A DNA stretch of 37,984 nt from SAR116 cluster bacterium (GTDB taxonomy: Bacteria > Pseudomonadota > Alphaproteobacteria > Puniceispirillales > Puniceispirillaceae). The translations under genes and the position numbers were made by a program. The DNA lies in NCBI GenBank assembly GCA_004212735.1, contig SHBD01000015.1:1-37984 (forward strand), written 5' to 3'. Shown piece by piece: positions 8,490-16,723 of the stretch (positions within the stretch are counted from its first letter, which is position 1; each line of letters starts with the position of its first letter). The notes under the pieces are model-generated. The model saw only the letters and a program-made list of their open reading frames with translations, made no database searches and was not told the origin of the DNA.

Positions 8490-9425
8490 ATGCGCTTTAT
8501 GGCCAATCTAAAGTTCATTGATACCATTTCCCGTGAAGGCTCAATTCGCAAAGCCGCGGACAAGCTTGCAATCACCTCGACGGCGTTGAACCGCAGGATA
8601 CTTCAGGTAGAGGAAGAAATCGGACAACCCCTGTTCGAGCGTCTGCCCTCAGGCGTCCGACTGAACACCGCGGGCGAAATTTTCGTGCAGCACATCAGGT
8701 CACAGATGGCCGATCTTGCGCGCGTTCAGTCGCAAATCGCCGACCTCAGCGGGATACGGCGCGGTCATGTGCGGGTTGCCAGCGGCGCGGACGCGTTGCG
8801 CCATTTCCTGCCTGAGGCTGTCGCCGGCTATCGCCGGGAACACCCGGCAGTCACTTTTGAGATGACGCGCTGCTATGGTGACGCTGCTGAAGCATCGCTC
8901 TTATCACTCGACACCGATATCGCCATGAGTTTTGCGCCAGTGCGGGCCGCACATTTCCATGTTGCCGCCGGCGTGCGCCAGCAAATTTACTGTCTGATGA
9001 ACGAAGCGCATCCATTGGCCAGTCGCGATGTCATTCGGCTGCGTGACTGCGTTGGCCATCCTGCCATCCTGCCAAACGTCATGAGCGGCATTCGCCATCT
9101 CCTCGACACCGCCCTGATCAGACGCAATCTGGAGTTAAACACCATTCTGGAATCGGATAGTTTTGAGTTCATGCAGAATTATCTTCTGCATGATGAGGCA
9201 TTGTCATTCCAGATTCCGATTGGCCTTGCCGGCAGTGTTGAGACCGTCGTTGATTCGGGCATTGCTGGCATTGTGGCACGCCCTGTTGATACAGCGGACG
9301 TTCCCCCCGGCGTCATACATATTGGCTATCTCAAGGGGCGGGTGTTACCGGTGGCTGCGGCAAAATTTCTGGATGACATCATCCACCAGTTACAACAGCG
9401 CTTTCCTGACGAGACCGGTCTTTAA
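8490..9425 (+). CDS. LysR family transcriptional regulator
   Basis: About 311 residues. The N-terminal winged HTH (residues 1-65) is clear: FIDTISREGSIRKAADKLAI, TALNRRI, EEEIGQPLFERLPSGVRLNTAG. It is followed by a periplasmic-binding-protein-like effector domain (RGHVRVASGADALRHFLPEAV onward). ATG 8490 (MRFMANLKF) is preferred because AAGG lies 8 bases upstream and earlier ATGs add non-family sequence; 8499 is also possible. It is transcribed divergently from glnK-amtB and precedes carbonic anhydrase, so either could be a target. The effector is not predictable. LTTRs usually repress themselves and activate a neighbouring gene. Confidence 0.9.
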   Translation: MRFMANLKFIDTISREGSIRKAADKLAITSTALNRRILQVEEEIGQPLFERLPSGVRLNTAGEIFVQHIRSQMADLARVQSQIADLSGIRRGHVRVASGADALRHFLPEAVAGYRREHPAVTFEMTRCYGDAAEASLLSLDTDIAMSFAPVRAAHFHVAAGVRQQIYCLMNEAHPLASRDVIRLRDCVGHPAILPNVMSGIRHLLDTALIRRNLELNTILESDSFEFMQNYLLHDEALSFQIPIGLAGSVETVVDSGIAGIVARPVDTADVPPGVIHIGYLKGRVLPVAAAKFLDDIIHQLQQRFPDETGL

Positions 9426-9535
9426 TATAAAACTGGAATACGAAGCCGGCGATTTTTGCCCGGCGGGCGCCCTCCCCCCTCTGGATTTACTGCCAGCCGG
9501 AGGCTATGGTAGGGGACATCGCAATCGAGGAAGAA

Positions 9536-10183
9536 ATGACGTCCAATACCCCACTCCCTGCCTACCTTGTGCAGCGTTACAAGGGCTGGAAGGCTACCAA
9601 ATATGTTGAAAACAAGGTCTGGTACAAGCATCTCGCCGAGGATGGCCAGCATCCCCGGGCTATGGTTATATCCTGCTGTGACAGCCGGGTTCACGTGACA
9701 GCGATTTTTGGCTCAGACACAGGTGAGTTCTTCATTCACCGCAACATCGCCAATCTGGTGCCGCCCTTCAGCCCCTCGGGAGATCACCACGGCACATCAG
9801 CAGCGGTAGAATATGCTGTCACGACCTTGAAGGTCGCTCATATCATTGTCCTTGGCCACTCGCACTGTGGTGGCGTCAATGGATGTCACAAAATGTGTTC
9901 GGGGGCCGCGCCGGAACTTGAACAGGATTCTAGTTTTGTAGGGAGGTGGATGGACATCCTGCGTCCGGGCTATGACAAAATCAAAGATATCAGGGGCGAG
10001 GAAGAACAATTACGGGCGCTTGAGCGGCAGGGCGTTCTGGTGTCGATGGAAAACCTGATGACCTTCCCCTTCGTGCGTAACGCGGTGGAAAATGAAACCC
10101 TGTCAATCCATGGGCTGTGGAATGATATTGGCGAGGGTGATTTATACTATTGTGATGGTGATAGCTTCACGCCCGTTACGTAA
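9536..10183 (+). CDS. beta-class carbonic anhydrase
   Basis: 215 residues. The zinc site of beta-carbonic anhydrases is complete: C47-x-D49-S-R51 and H108-S-H-C111. IHRNIAN and AAVEYAV are further family blocks. It interconverts CO2 and bicarbonate in the cytosol. ATG 9536 is chosen because GAGGAAGAA precedes it; an in-frame ATG at 9506 has its GGAGG only two bases away, too close. It follows the LysR gene after 110 bases on the same strand, so it may be under that regulator. The C-terminus (YCDGDSFTPVT) is complete. Confidence 0.95.
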   Translation: MTSNTPLPAYLVQRYKGWKATKYVENKVWYKHLAEDGQHPRAMVISCCDSRVHVTAIFGSDTGEFFIHRNIANLVPPFSPSGDHHGTSAAVEYAVTTLKVAHIIVLGHSHCGGVNGCHKMCSGAAPELEQDSSFVGRWMDILRPGYDKIKDIRGEEEQLRALERQGVLVSMENLMTFPFVRNAVENETLSIHGLWNDIGEGDLYYCDGDSFTPVT

Positions 10184-10202
10184 GACCGCGAATCCTGGTT
10201 AG

Positions 10203-11027
10203 CTAGAACTGCCGCTTAACCGACAATGTGGTGTAACCGGCCTTTGTCACTTTTTTGAAGGGATTTATATTCGCCGTGCTCTCCGGGGAGTATTTTTGCT
10301 GGGCGACAATCACCGACAATCCATTGCTGTGATCCCATGAAACCGTATGTTCATGCGAGATGTCCCATCCATCCTCATCAATATTCGTGGCCAGCTTATC
10401 CTCATAGGAAAGTGACCAGTTCCGCGGTTGCAACGATGGGCTGATCCAGCCCGCGATATTGGTCAAATTGGCCCGCAAATAGAGACCAGCCTCACGCTGT
10501 TCATCTCTGTTACGCCCTGTTTCCTTCTCGGCGTTCCACGAGCTTTCGCTGATGAAATCATATTCAAGATGAGCCCGAACTGAGAATGTTCTACCTGAAA
10601 AAATGTAGACATAGGGCATGAAGCGGTAGGACTCGCCACTGACCTCGCCAAAATCACGATGCGCCAGCGTCAGGAGTGCGCCGACCTCATGCTGGCCATC
10701 CTTACCAAATCTGTAGCGAAGCCGTGGACCAATTGCGGAAATGTGGTCGCTGTCTTTTGGCTTATCCGGTGCCATACCTTCGATCGTCTTGGCCGTCAGG
10801 CTGGCATATTGAACGCGTGAATAGAGGGTGACATTCGGATGCAGATCATATTCACCGTATAGTGCATAGGATTTCTGATCCTGCTCTTCGGTCTTGTTGA
10901 ACAGATATTCGCCGACAACATAGCCGCCGGTAAATTTTGGATCCCGATATTCATCCATCACATCTGCCAAACAGGGGTGAACAGATCCAATAATCCCAAC
11001 AAGGCACACAGCACTCATTCGCCACAT
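10203..11027 (-). CDS. probable outer-membrane beta-barrel protein, function unknown
   Basis: 274 residues. A signal peptide ends near HPCLAD. The rest is rich in alternating polar/aromatic strands (SYALYGEYDLHPNVTLYSRV, GPRLRYRFGK, YVYIFSGRTFSVRAHLEYDF) and the protein ends in Phe (VKRQF), the hallmark of BAM-assembled outer-membrane proteins. Strand content suggests a medium barrel of roughly 10-14 strands, by inspection only. GAGG lies upstream of the ATG. It is convergent with carbonic anhydrase and 79 bases downstream of the flavoprotein gene. I recognise no specific family. Confidence 0.7.
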   Translation of the reverse strand: MWRMSAVCLVGIIGSVHPCLADVMDEYRDPKFTGGYVVGEYLFNKTEEQDQKSYALYGEYDLHPNVTLYSRVQYASLTAKTIEGMAPDKPKDSDHISAIGPRLRYRFGKDGQHEVGALLTLAHRDFGEVSGESYRFMPYVYIFSGRTFSVRAHLEYDFISESSWNAEKETGRNRDEQREAGLYLRANLTNIAGWISPSLQPRNWSLSYEDKLATNIDEDGWDISHEHTVSWDHSNGLSVIVAQQKYSPESTANINPFKKVTKAGYTTLSVKRQF

Positions 11028-11083
11028 AGCATCATCCTCTCATGTGAAGTGATGACGCATTGTTTGGTGTGTTAACCAATTAA

Positions 11084-11100
11084 ATGAATATTAAATTCAT
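11084..11100. promoter_or_regulatory. palindrome ATGAAT-N5-ATTCAT upstream of the outer-membrane protein gene
   Basis: A perfect 6-bp dyad in a short AT-rich gap, about 57 bases upstream of the barrel-protein start. It could be an operator or part of its promoter. Six-bp arms in AT-rich DNA can arise by chance. Confidence 0.3.
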
Positions 11101-11106
11101 AACTAC

Positions 11107-12291
11107 TTATATATGGCTGCCAGCAACAAAGCCGGACGACCAAGCCCATTGAAAATTATACCCACCGAGATAACCGGTGACATCAACAACCTCGCCAATG
11201 AAAAACAGTCCGGGCACGGCCTTTGACTGCATCGTCTTTGACGACAGCTCATCGGTATCAACACCGCCAAGGGTCACCTCTGCAGTGCGATACCCTTCTG
11301 TTCCAGCCGGAAAAACCTGCCAGTTATTCACGGCGTTCCCGAGGCTCAGCAGAGCGGCATCAGTCAGATCGGCAAGCCGTCCACACCCATGAACCGCGGT
11401 GATATCTTGGGCAAGGCGGCGCGGTAACTGGCTGGCAAGTACGGTTGCCGCATCCTGTTTTGGTGCGGAACGTTTTCTCTCCTTGAGCAGCATTGCCATA
11501 TCGGCGTCCGGCGCGAGGTCAACATTGATCTCATCACCCGGGCGCCAATAGGATGAAATCTGCAAGATCGAGGGACCACTTAATCCTCGATGCGTGAATA
11601 GCAGCCCTTCACCAAAAGTGGTTTTACGATGCCCTACCTCGGCCTCGACGGACAAACCCGTCAGCGCCTTGCATCGTGCCAGCAACGAATCATCGAACGT
11701 CAACGGCACAAGGCCGGCACGCTGATCAACCAGCCGCAATCCGAATTGGCGCGCAACATCATAGCCAAATCCGGTCGCACCAATCTTCGGAATCGACAGC
11801 CCTCCCGTGGCGATGACCAACGACTCGGCCTCAATCTCACCCCGCGATGTGTTGAGGCCAAAGCCACCATTATCAAGACGACACACACTCTCAACGGTGA
11901 CATTGCTGGCAACCTCGGCGGACACATCGGCACATTCAGCCAGCAGCATATCAATCACGTCCTGCGCATTGTTGTCACAGAACAGCTGTCCCAGCTTCTT
12001 TTCGTGATAGGCAATGCCATGTTTTTCAATCAGCGCGATAAAATCGTGCTGGCTGTACTGCCGTAACGCCGATTTGCAGAAATGAGGGTTATTGGAGAGA
12101 AATTGAGCGGGGCTGGCATGGATGTTGGTGAAGTTGCAGCGGCCACCACCAGATATCCTTATTTTTTCTGCAATCCGCCGGGCATGATCAAGCACCAGCA
12201 CATTGCGGTGGCGCGCCCCAGCCGTCAGCGCGCACATCAGTCCCGCGGCCCCCGCCCCAATCACCACAACATCTCTTTTCTCAGCAGGCAT
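11107..12291 (-). CDS. HI0933/YhiN-family FAD flavoprotein
   Basis: 394 residues. The dinucleotide-binding motif VVVIGAGAAGLMCAL is at the N-terminus, followed by KIRISGGGRCNFTNIH, the signature of the HI0933-like (TIGR00275) flavoproteins. ESLVIATGGLSIPKIGATGFGYDVA and the C-terminal GLFFIGEVVDVTGYLGGYNFQWAW are also family hallmarks. These are predicted NAD(P)/FAD-dependent oxidoreductases of uncertain substrate. ATG 12291 is used, as the two preceding in-frame codons are GTG. It is divergent from the GIY-YIG gene and could be co-transcribed with the downstream outer-membrane protein gene, although that gap holds a palindrome. Confidence 0.9.
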   Translation of the reverse strand: MPAEKRDVVVIGAGAAGLMCALTAGARHRNVLVLDHARRIAEKIRISGGGRCNFTNIHASPAQFLSNNPHFCKSALRQYSQHDFIALIEKHGIAYHEKKLGQLFCDNNAQDVIDMLLAECADVSAEVASNVTVESVCRLDNGGFGLNTSRGEIEAESLVIATGGLSIPKIGATGFGYDVARQFGLRLVDQRAGLVPLTFDDSLLARCKALTGLSVEAEVGHRKTTFGEGLLFTHRGLSGPSILQISSYWRPGDEINVDLAPDADMAMLLKERKRSAPKQDAATVLASQLPRRLAQDITAVHGCGRLADLTDAALLSLGNAVNNWQVFPAGTEGYRTAEVTLGGVDTDELSSKTMQSKAVPGLFFIGEVVDVTGYLGGYNFQWAWSSGFVAGSHI

Positions 12292-12362
12292 CACCACTAT
12301 CCATCAGCCGAAAAACTAGCCTAGGCTATACGGCATTGGGGCATAAAGGGTAAAGCCATAAG

Positions 12363-12608
12363 ATGAGTTGGGTAGTCTATATCCTCGAATGTGGGGACAA
12401 CAGCCTGTATACAGGCATCACCACCGATCTGTCGGCCCGGCTTGCCGCACATCGGGCAGGCACCGGTGCCAAATACACACGGGGGCGCGGCCCGCTTAAC
12501 TTGGTGTTTCAGGAGCCAGCGCCAGACCGCAGCGCGGCAACACGTCGCGAAAGCGAGATCAAGGCGCTTGACGTGACGGCTAAAAGACGCCTGATCAACA
12601 GCCAATAG
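12363..12608 (+). CDS. GIY-YIG domain protein (YhbQ/UPF0213-like)
   Basis: 81 residues forming a stand-alone GIY-YIG domain: VYILECGDNSLYTGITTDL carries the two signature tripeptide positions (VYI and YTG), followed by the ARLAAHRAGTGAKYTR block with the catalytic-type Arg/His region and a Glu in RRESEIKAL. Proteins of this size are UPF0213-type putative nucleases whose cellular role is poorly defined. It is divergent from the YhiN-like gene. A short membrane-protein gene follows on the same strand after 58 bases. Confidence 0.92.
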   Translation: MSWVVYILECGDNSLYTGITTDLSARLAAHRAGTGAKYTRGRGPLNLVFQEPAPDRSAATRRESEIKALDVTAKRRLINSQ

Positions 12609-12666
12609 GCCTTGAGATACAGGTGAAAAGCAGCAACACTGTTACAGCTCAAGGATGGGGGACATA

Positions 12667-12867
12667 ATGGATACGGTATTGTGGGGTGGTCTGGTATTTC
12701 TGCTGGCTGTTGGCGGCATGTTTCTCGCAATGAACAGGATTGATCGGTCGGCCATGCCGGACCGCAAGAAACGCCTGCTGAATTACGCGCTGCTTGCCGG
12801 CATCGCAATTCTAGCCATAGTTATTTTCCGCTGGCACAGCGTTACCTACATGGCGACAGGTCTGTAA
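12667..12867 (+). CDS. small two-helix membrane protein, function unknown
   Basis: 66 residues with two hydrophobic segments (VLWGGLVFLLAVGGMFLAM and YALLAGIAILAIVIF) separated by a basic loop (DRSAMPDRKKRLLN), so a short inner-membrane hairpin with the loop probably cytoplasmic. ATG 12667 is preferred because GGGGG lies 5 bases upstream; the in-frame ATG at 12655 has no usable ribosome site. No family recognised. It lies downstream of the GIY-YIG gene and convergent with the cupin gene. Confidence 0.65.
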   Translation: MDTVLWGGLVFLLAVGGMFLAMNRIDRSAMPDRKKRLLNYALLAGIAILAIVIFRWHSVTYMATGL

Positions 12868-12892
12868 ATTTTATGATGCTGTCAGGCAGGTC

Positions 12893-13351
12893 CTAATAGG
12901 GCGTGCCGTCCTTGTGAACAAAGCGATATTTACCGGTCCGCTTCTCAGCGCGAAGATCAACATCCGGATAGTGGGCGGTTTCATCCTCGCTATGAGTGCC
13001 AATCTCAAACAAAACAACTGGCTCTGCACTTCGGTTCTGAAAACAATGTCCGTTTGCAACACCAGCCTTGAAACCAGCGCAGTCACCGGCTCTCAGGATT
13101 GTTTCTGCATCCTCCTCGATCAGCACCACCTCGCCGGCCATGACGATCACAAACTCATCCTGAACCTCATGCCAATGGCGCAGCGCCGTATGCGCATCAG
13201 GTGCAAGCACCACCCGGTTCACGCCGAACTGCGTCAACCCCGCCGCGTCACCAACACGCCGCTGCTCATACCCCTTGGTCACCGAACGGTGCGGTTCGGG
13301 ATAGACCAACCGGTCACGTACTGTCGCAGCGTCAATGTCAATCTTTGGCAT
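12893..13351 (-). CDS. cupin domain protein
   Basis: 152 residues with a single cupin fold. Motif 1 is LRHWHEVQDEFVIVMAGEVVL (His-x-His and Glu positions visible); motif 2 is GDCAGFKAGVANGHCFQN (with His). These residues normally bind a divalent metal. Its C-terminal extension (PDVDLRAEKRTGKYRFVHKDGTPY) resembles cytosolic cupins of unknown substrate found in Proteobacteria. It follows the aminotransferase by 31 bases on the same strand and has an AAGG ribosome site, so the two probably form an operon. Enzymatic activity is not predictable from sequence. Confidence 0.85.
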   Translation of the reverse strand: MPKIDIDAATVRDRLVYPEPHRSVTKGYEQRRVGDAAGLTQFGVNRVVLAPDAHTALRHWHEVQDEFVIVMAGEVVLIEEDAETILRAGDCAGFKAGVANGHCFQNRSAEPVVLFEIGTHSEDETAHYPDVDLRAEKRTGKYRFVHKDGTPY

Positions 13352-13382
13352 AGCTTGCCTTTCTGCTCCAGGCCCGGCCCAA

Positions 13383-14522
13383 TCAGGCAGGGATCACCTG
13401 GTCCAGTGCGGCCCGAAAATTTGCCACACTGCGCGCGCAATCATGTAGCTTGTCGAGGCCAAACAATCCGATACGAAAGGTTTTGAAATCTGGCCCCTCG
13501 CCGCATTCCAACGGCACGCCGGCAGCGATCTGCACACCCTGGGCAGCGAATTTGCTGCCATTCTTGATGTCATCATCATCGGTATAACTGACAACAACAC
13601 TCGGTGCCTTAAACCCCTCAGCAGCGACAGATTTTACCCCGCGTGCCTCAAGTAATTCGCGTATCGCCGTGCCAAGGGCAATCTGTTCATCGCGCACCTT
13701 GTCAAAGCCATAGGCCTCGGTCTCCAGCAACGCATCACGGAATGTCGCAAGCGCATCGGTGGGCATGGTGGCGTGATAGGCATGACCACCATTTTCATAG
13801 GTTTCCATGATGGTCAGCCATTTTTTCAGGTCGCACACATAACTGGCGGCATTGGTTTGATCAATGCGCTTTCGTGCACGCTCTGACAGCATCACAAGCC
13901 CACTGCAAGGCGATGCACTCCAACCCTTCTGCGGGGCGCTGAGCAAGACGTCGACACCGAGGGCCTGCATATCGACCCACATGGCACCCGACGCCACACA
14001 GTCCAGAACAAAAATGCCGCCCACAGCATGCACCGCATCAGCGACCGCGCGGATGTAATCATCAGGCAGCATCATACCGGCCGACGTTTCAACATGCGGC
14101 GCACAGACAAGACCCGGCCTGTCGGCATGAATGCGGGCGACAACATCAGCGATTGGCATGGGCGCAAAAGGTGACTGGCGGTTGGCACCCCCATCAATCT
14201 GGCTTGCGGTAAGCACTGTCGTTCTGGCGGCAATCCTGCCCTTATCCATAATCTCTGACCAGCGAAAGCTGAACCAGCCATTGCGAATGATCATCACATG
14301 CTCATCATCGCCAAACTGCCGGGCGATGGCCTCCATCCCGTAAGTTCCGCCACCGGGAATGACAATCACTGAATGCGCTTTGTAGGCACGTTTGAGCGCA
14401 GCCGATATATCGGTCATCACGCCCTGAAACCTGCGTGACATCGAATTCAGCGACCGGTCAGTAAAAACAACTGAATATTCCAGCAATCCATCCGGATCAA
14501 GGTCTTGCAGTAAAGATGGCAT
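13383..14522 (-). CDS. class V aminotransferase (alanine-glyoxylate aminotransferase-like)
   Basis: 379 residues. The PLP-dependent class V fold is supported by VIVIPGGGTYGMEAIARQ, HVETSAGMMLPD, the VLDCVASGAMWVDMQALGVDVLLSAPQKGWS region with the PLP Lys in APQKGW, and a C-terminal RIGLFG. Relatives include alanine-glyoxylate, serine-glyoxylate and 2-aminoethylphosphonate-pyruvate transaminases; I cannot choose among them. ATG 14522 is chosen because GGGAG lies 6 bases upstream; an in-frame start at 14555 adds a poor leader. It is the first gene of a likely pair with the cupin gene. A glyoxylate-using enzyme would fit the dehydrogenase/kinase pair at the left end of the window. Confidence 0.88.
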   Translation of the reverse strand: MPSLLQDLDPDGLLEYSVVFTDRSLNSMSRRFQGVMTDISAALKRAYKAHSVIVIPGGGTYGMEAIARQFGDDEHVMIIRNGWFSFRWSEIMDKGRIAARTTVLTASQIDGGANRQSPFAPMPIADVVARIHADRPGLVCAPHVETSAGMMLPDDYIRAVADAVHAVGGIFVLDCVASGAMWVDMQALGVDVLLSAPQKGWSASPCSGLVMLSERARKRIDQTNAASYVCDLKKWLTIMETYENGGHAYHATMPTDALATFRDALLETEAYGFDKVRDEQIALGTAIRELLEARGVKSVAAEGFKAPSVVVSYTDDDDIKNGSKFAAQGVQIAAGVPLECGEGPDFKTFRIGLFGLDKLHDCARSVANFRAALDQVIPA

Positions 14523-14760
14523 AATATACTCCCGACTAATCCGCATGCGCGGCAATACCGTAGGCTACATGATATGGGGGATTTTCCAGGCAATGCAATT
14601 GCCAATTTGCCACGGACCAAAGGGCACGTGTGCCGGCCATCGCGAGGAGTCGAACCAGGAGAGAAACGAGGAGACAACCTACCCAGAATCTTAGAATCTG
14701 TTAACGAAAAATTAACCATTTTTGGTGCATGCTAGAAACGGTCCGGTCTATTTGGAGAGC

Positions 14761-15738
14761 ATGATCATGCATAAGCCATCTCACCCACTACCCTTCCTGC
14801 CAACGCATCTTTTGGTGGGGAGCGTCTTATTATTCGCCAGCCAGTTTGCAATTCTCACGCCGGCAACGGCATCCGAGAGCGATCTCAGGCTGAATTGTGA
14901 GTTCTCCAAGTTTCGCAATACAGGCTACACTGAAGAATTTGCCAGAACATGGATTGCGCCCACGCAAACCCATATTTTTGAGGGAAATACTGTCACCTAT
15001 GATAGTGCGGGCATCTCCTTCCACCGCAACCCGGGCAAAATCAGCAAAAGAAACACCAAGCGCATCGAATGGTCATATGAAGGCCATGTGACCACCGCCA
15101 AACAAAAGGATGTCAGATATCGACAGACCTTCACCTATTTCTTCACGACGAACAAGGTCGCCACAAAGGTCATATTTCCCCATTTCAAAGATATTGAACA
15201 TGTCTGGGGCACATGTGAGCAACTCCCGGTCGCCCAGAAAAAGATCAAGGATACGAAATCTTCATCTGGCAATGCAGCGCGGGACGTATCGCCCACAACG
15301 TCATACAGTGGCAATGTCCGCTATTGGCAAAGCCATCAGCCAGCCAGTGTTAAAATCACACCGGTGGATAAAAGTGACTGGACCGGGCTCAAACATAGCG
15401 AGGATACAAGCCTATTTATCCAGCGTCATATCAATGCCGTGATCATCGAGTCACGAAGTCGGAAATTCGCGCGACTTCATGACCGCATCATGAATGGCGA
15501 AGTGATTGCTCTCGGAGTTGCAACCCGAGCAACAGACGAACGACAGAGCCTGAAAAAATCGAAATATCGGTATGAACGCATTGGCTATTTCGGGGCATCA
15601 CATGAGGGCGACATCCGCCGCATTTTCCTGATGGGCAATCCGATTGGCAATCTGCGCTCTCAGAATGAAGCGTTTCTGGAATTGTCACTTAGAGACTTGA
15701 ACTCAAATGTCTGGTGGGTGGACCGGCTCAGCCAGTGA
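14761..15738 (+). CDS. exported protein of unknown function
   Basis: 325 residues. A long N-terminal region with a hydrophobic core (LLVGSVLLFASQFAILTPATA) and a likely cleavage after TASE indicates secretion to the periplasm. The mature part has two Cys (LNCEF, WGTCEQL) that could pair and mixed beta-rich sequence, with a middle Ser/Lys-rich linker (KKIKDTKSSSGNAARD). No family recognised. ATG 14761 has GGAG four bases upstream. The 3' end overlaps the convergent DUF429-like gene by 11 bases. The 238-base gap to the divergent aminotransferase holds its promoter region; I see no clear -35/-10. Confidence 0.75.
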   Translation: MIMHKPSHPLPFLPTHLLVGSVLLFASQFAILTPATASESDLRLNCEFSKFRNTGYTEEFARTWIAPTQTHIFEGNTVTYDSAGISFHRNPGKISKRNTKRIEWSYEGHVTTAKQKDVRYRQTFTYFFTTNKVATKVIFPHFKDIEHVWGTCEQLPVAQKKIKDTKSSSGNAARDVSPTTSYSGNVRYWQSHQPASVKITPVDKSDWTGLKHSEDTSLFIQRHINAVIIESRSRKFARLHDRIMNGEVIALGVATRATDERQSLKKSKYRYERIGYFGASHEGDIRRIFLMGNPIGNLRSQNEAFLELSLRDLNSNVWWVDRLSQ

Positions 15739-16723
15739 TGCCGCTATCCCTCGAACCACCCTCCATCCCCACACCAAAAATCCACCCTTCTTTGCGGGCG
15801 GCCTGGCTGGCTGCGGCAGGCACCGACCAACAGTCGCGATTGCGGACAAAATGGCGCAACGCAGCAGCTGAAATGATTGCATCAGCCTCATCGGCGTCAC
15901 TGCCATGAGGCTGAAAATCCAGCGACACGCCCATGCTGTCATAGGCGGCAAGCGCCTTTGACATGAAAATTGGATCAGCCGCCGCATTTCTGGCTGGGTT
16001 GAAACCGGCAGCATGAAAATAGAGGCTTGGAAAAATCTCAACAATGATCATTACAGGCCTTTTTTCAGCCGGTGTCACGGCATCAAACGGCCAGACGATC
16101 AAGTCACCGGCAAGCGCTGTTTTCAGCCGATGCAGCAGGCGCATCCCAGCCATCGACCCGGTGGCAACATTATCGGCGCCAATTGCCTTGAAGGTCGGTG
16201 AGGGGCTGCGGCCATCATTACGCGAGGCGTGTTCGGTCATCCTGCGGCGGCTGGTAAAGCGCGGCGCCGCGTGATTATACGGCGACAGATAATAATCAGC
16301 CCATGGCGGCGTAGCAAACATCCGCCCCCCATATAGATGTGGGTCCGGCGTACAGATGTGATCAATCATCTGCCATAAAGCGGAGGGAGTTTCCGGTTGC
16401 ACCGCTGGCGACAGACCGGGGTAGTAAACACCCTCATCGATAAATGGATGGGCAAAGGCGAAATCAATCCCGACAAGAACCGGGCCATCATCACCTTGAC
16501 GAAAACCATCAGGCAGCGCCACAGTGCCCCGGGCCAGCGCCAGCAACCAGTCAAAAACGGCATCGCGCCCCCATTTTGACCCCCTTTTCCCAGACGATGG
16601 ACAGTCAATCCGCTGTGGTGTCATATTGCCCGGCATTGCGGCGGCAATCTGGATGCCCTCTTGGCGCGGCCCCCTTGCACCCGACCAGTCAATGCCGATA
16701 AAAGCTGAGGGGATGATTGTCAT
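15728..16723 (-). CDS. DUF429-like protein, RNase H-type fold (putative nuclease)
   Basis: 331 residues. The blocks FIGIDWSGA at the N-terminus, VLVGIDFAFAHP near residue 87, VEIFPSLYFHAAG and DEADAIISAAALRHF in the C-terminal third place Asp/Glu residues as in DUF429/RNase H-like predicted nucleases. This call rests on motif resemblance, not on a close family match. Its ATG overlaps the pgi stop by 4 bases, so it is translated from the pgi transcript, an unexpected pairing. The 3' end overlaps the convergent exported-protein gene by 11 bases. Confidence 0.65.
   Translation of the reverse strand: MTIIPSAFIGIDWSGARGPRQEGIQIAAAMPGNMTPQRIDCPSSGKRGSKWGRDAVFDWLLALARGTVALPDGFRQGDDGPVLVGIDFAFAHPFIDEGVYYPGLSPAVQPETPSALWQMIDHICTPDPHLYGGRMFATPPWADYYLSPYNHAAPRFTSRRRMTEHASRNDGRSPSPTFKAIGADNVATGSMAGMRLLHRLKTALAGDLIVWPFDAVTPAEKRPVMIIVEIFPSLYFHAAGFNPARNAAADPIFMSKALAAYDSMGVSLDFQPHGSDADEADAIISAAALRHFVRNRDCWSVPAAASQAARKEGWIFGVGMEGGSRDSGITG

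Noticed and set aside
9450-9475. GC-rich hairpin between the LysR and carbonic anhydrase genes
   Set aside because: Only a 5-bp stem and no T-tract; not convincing as a terminator.
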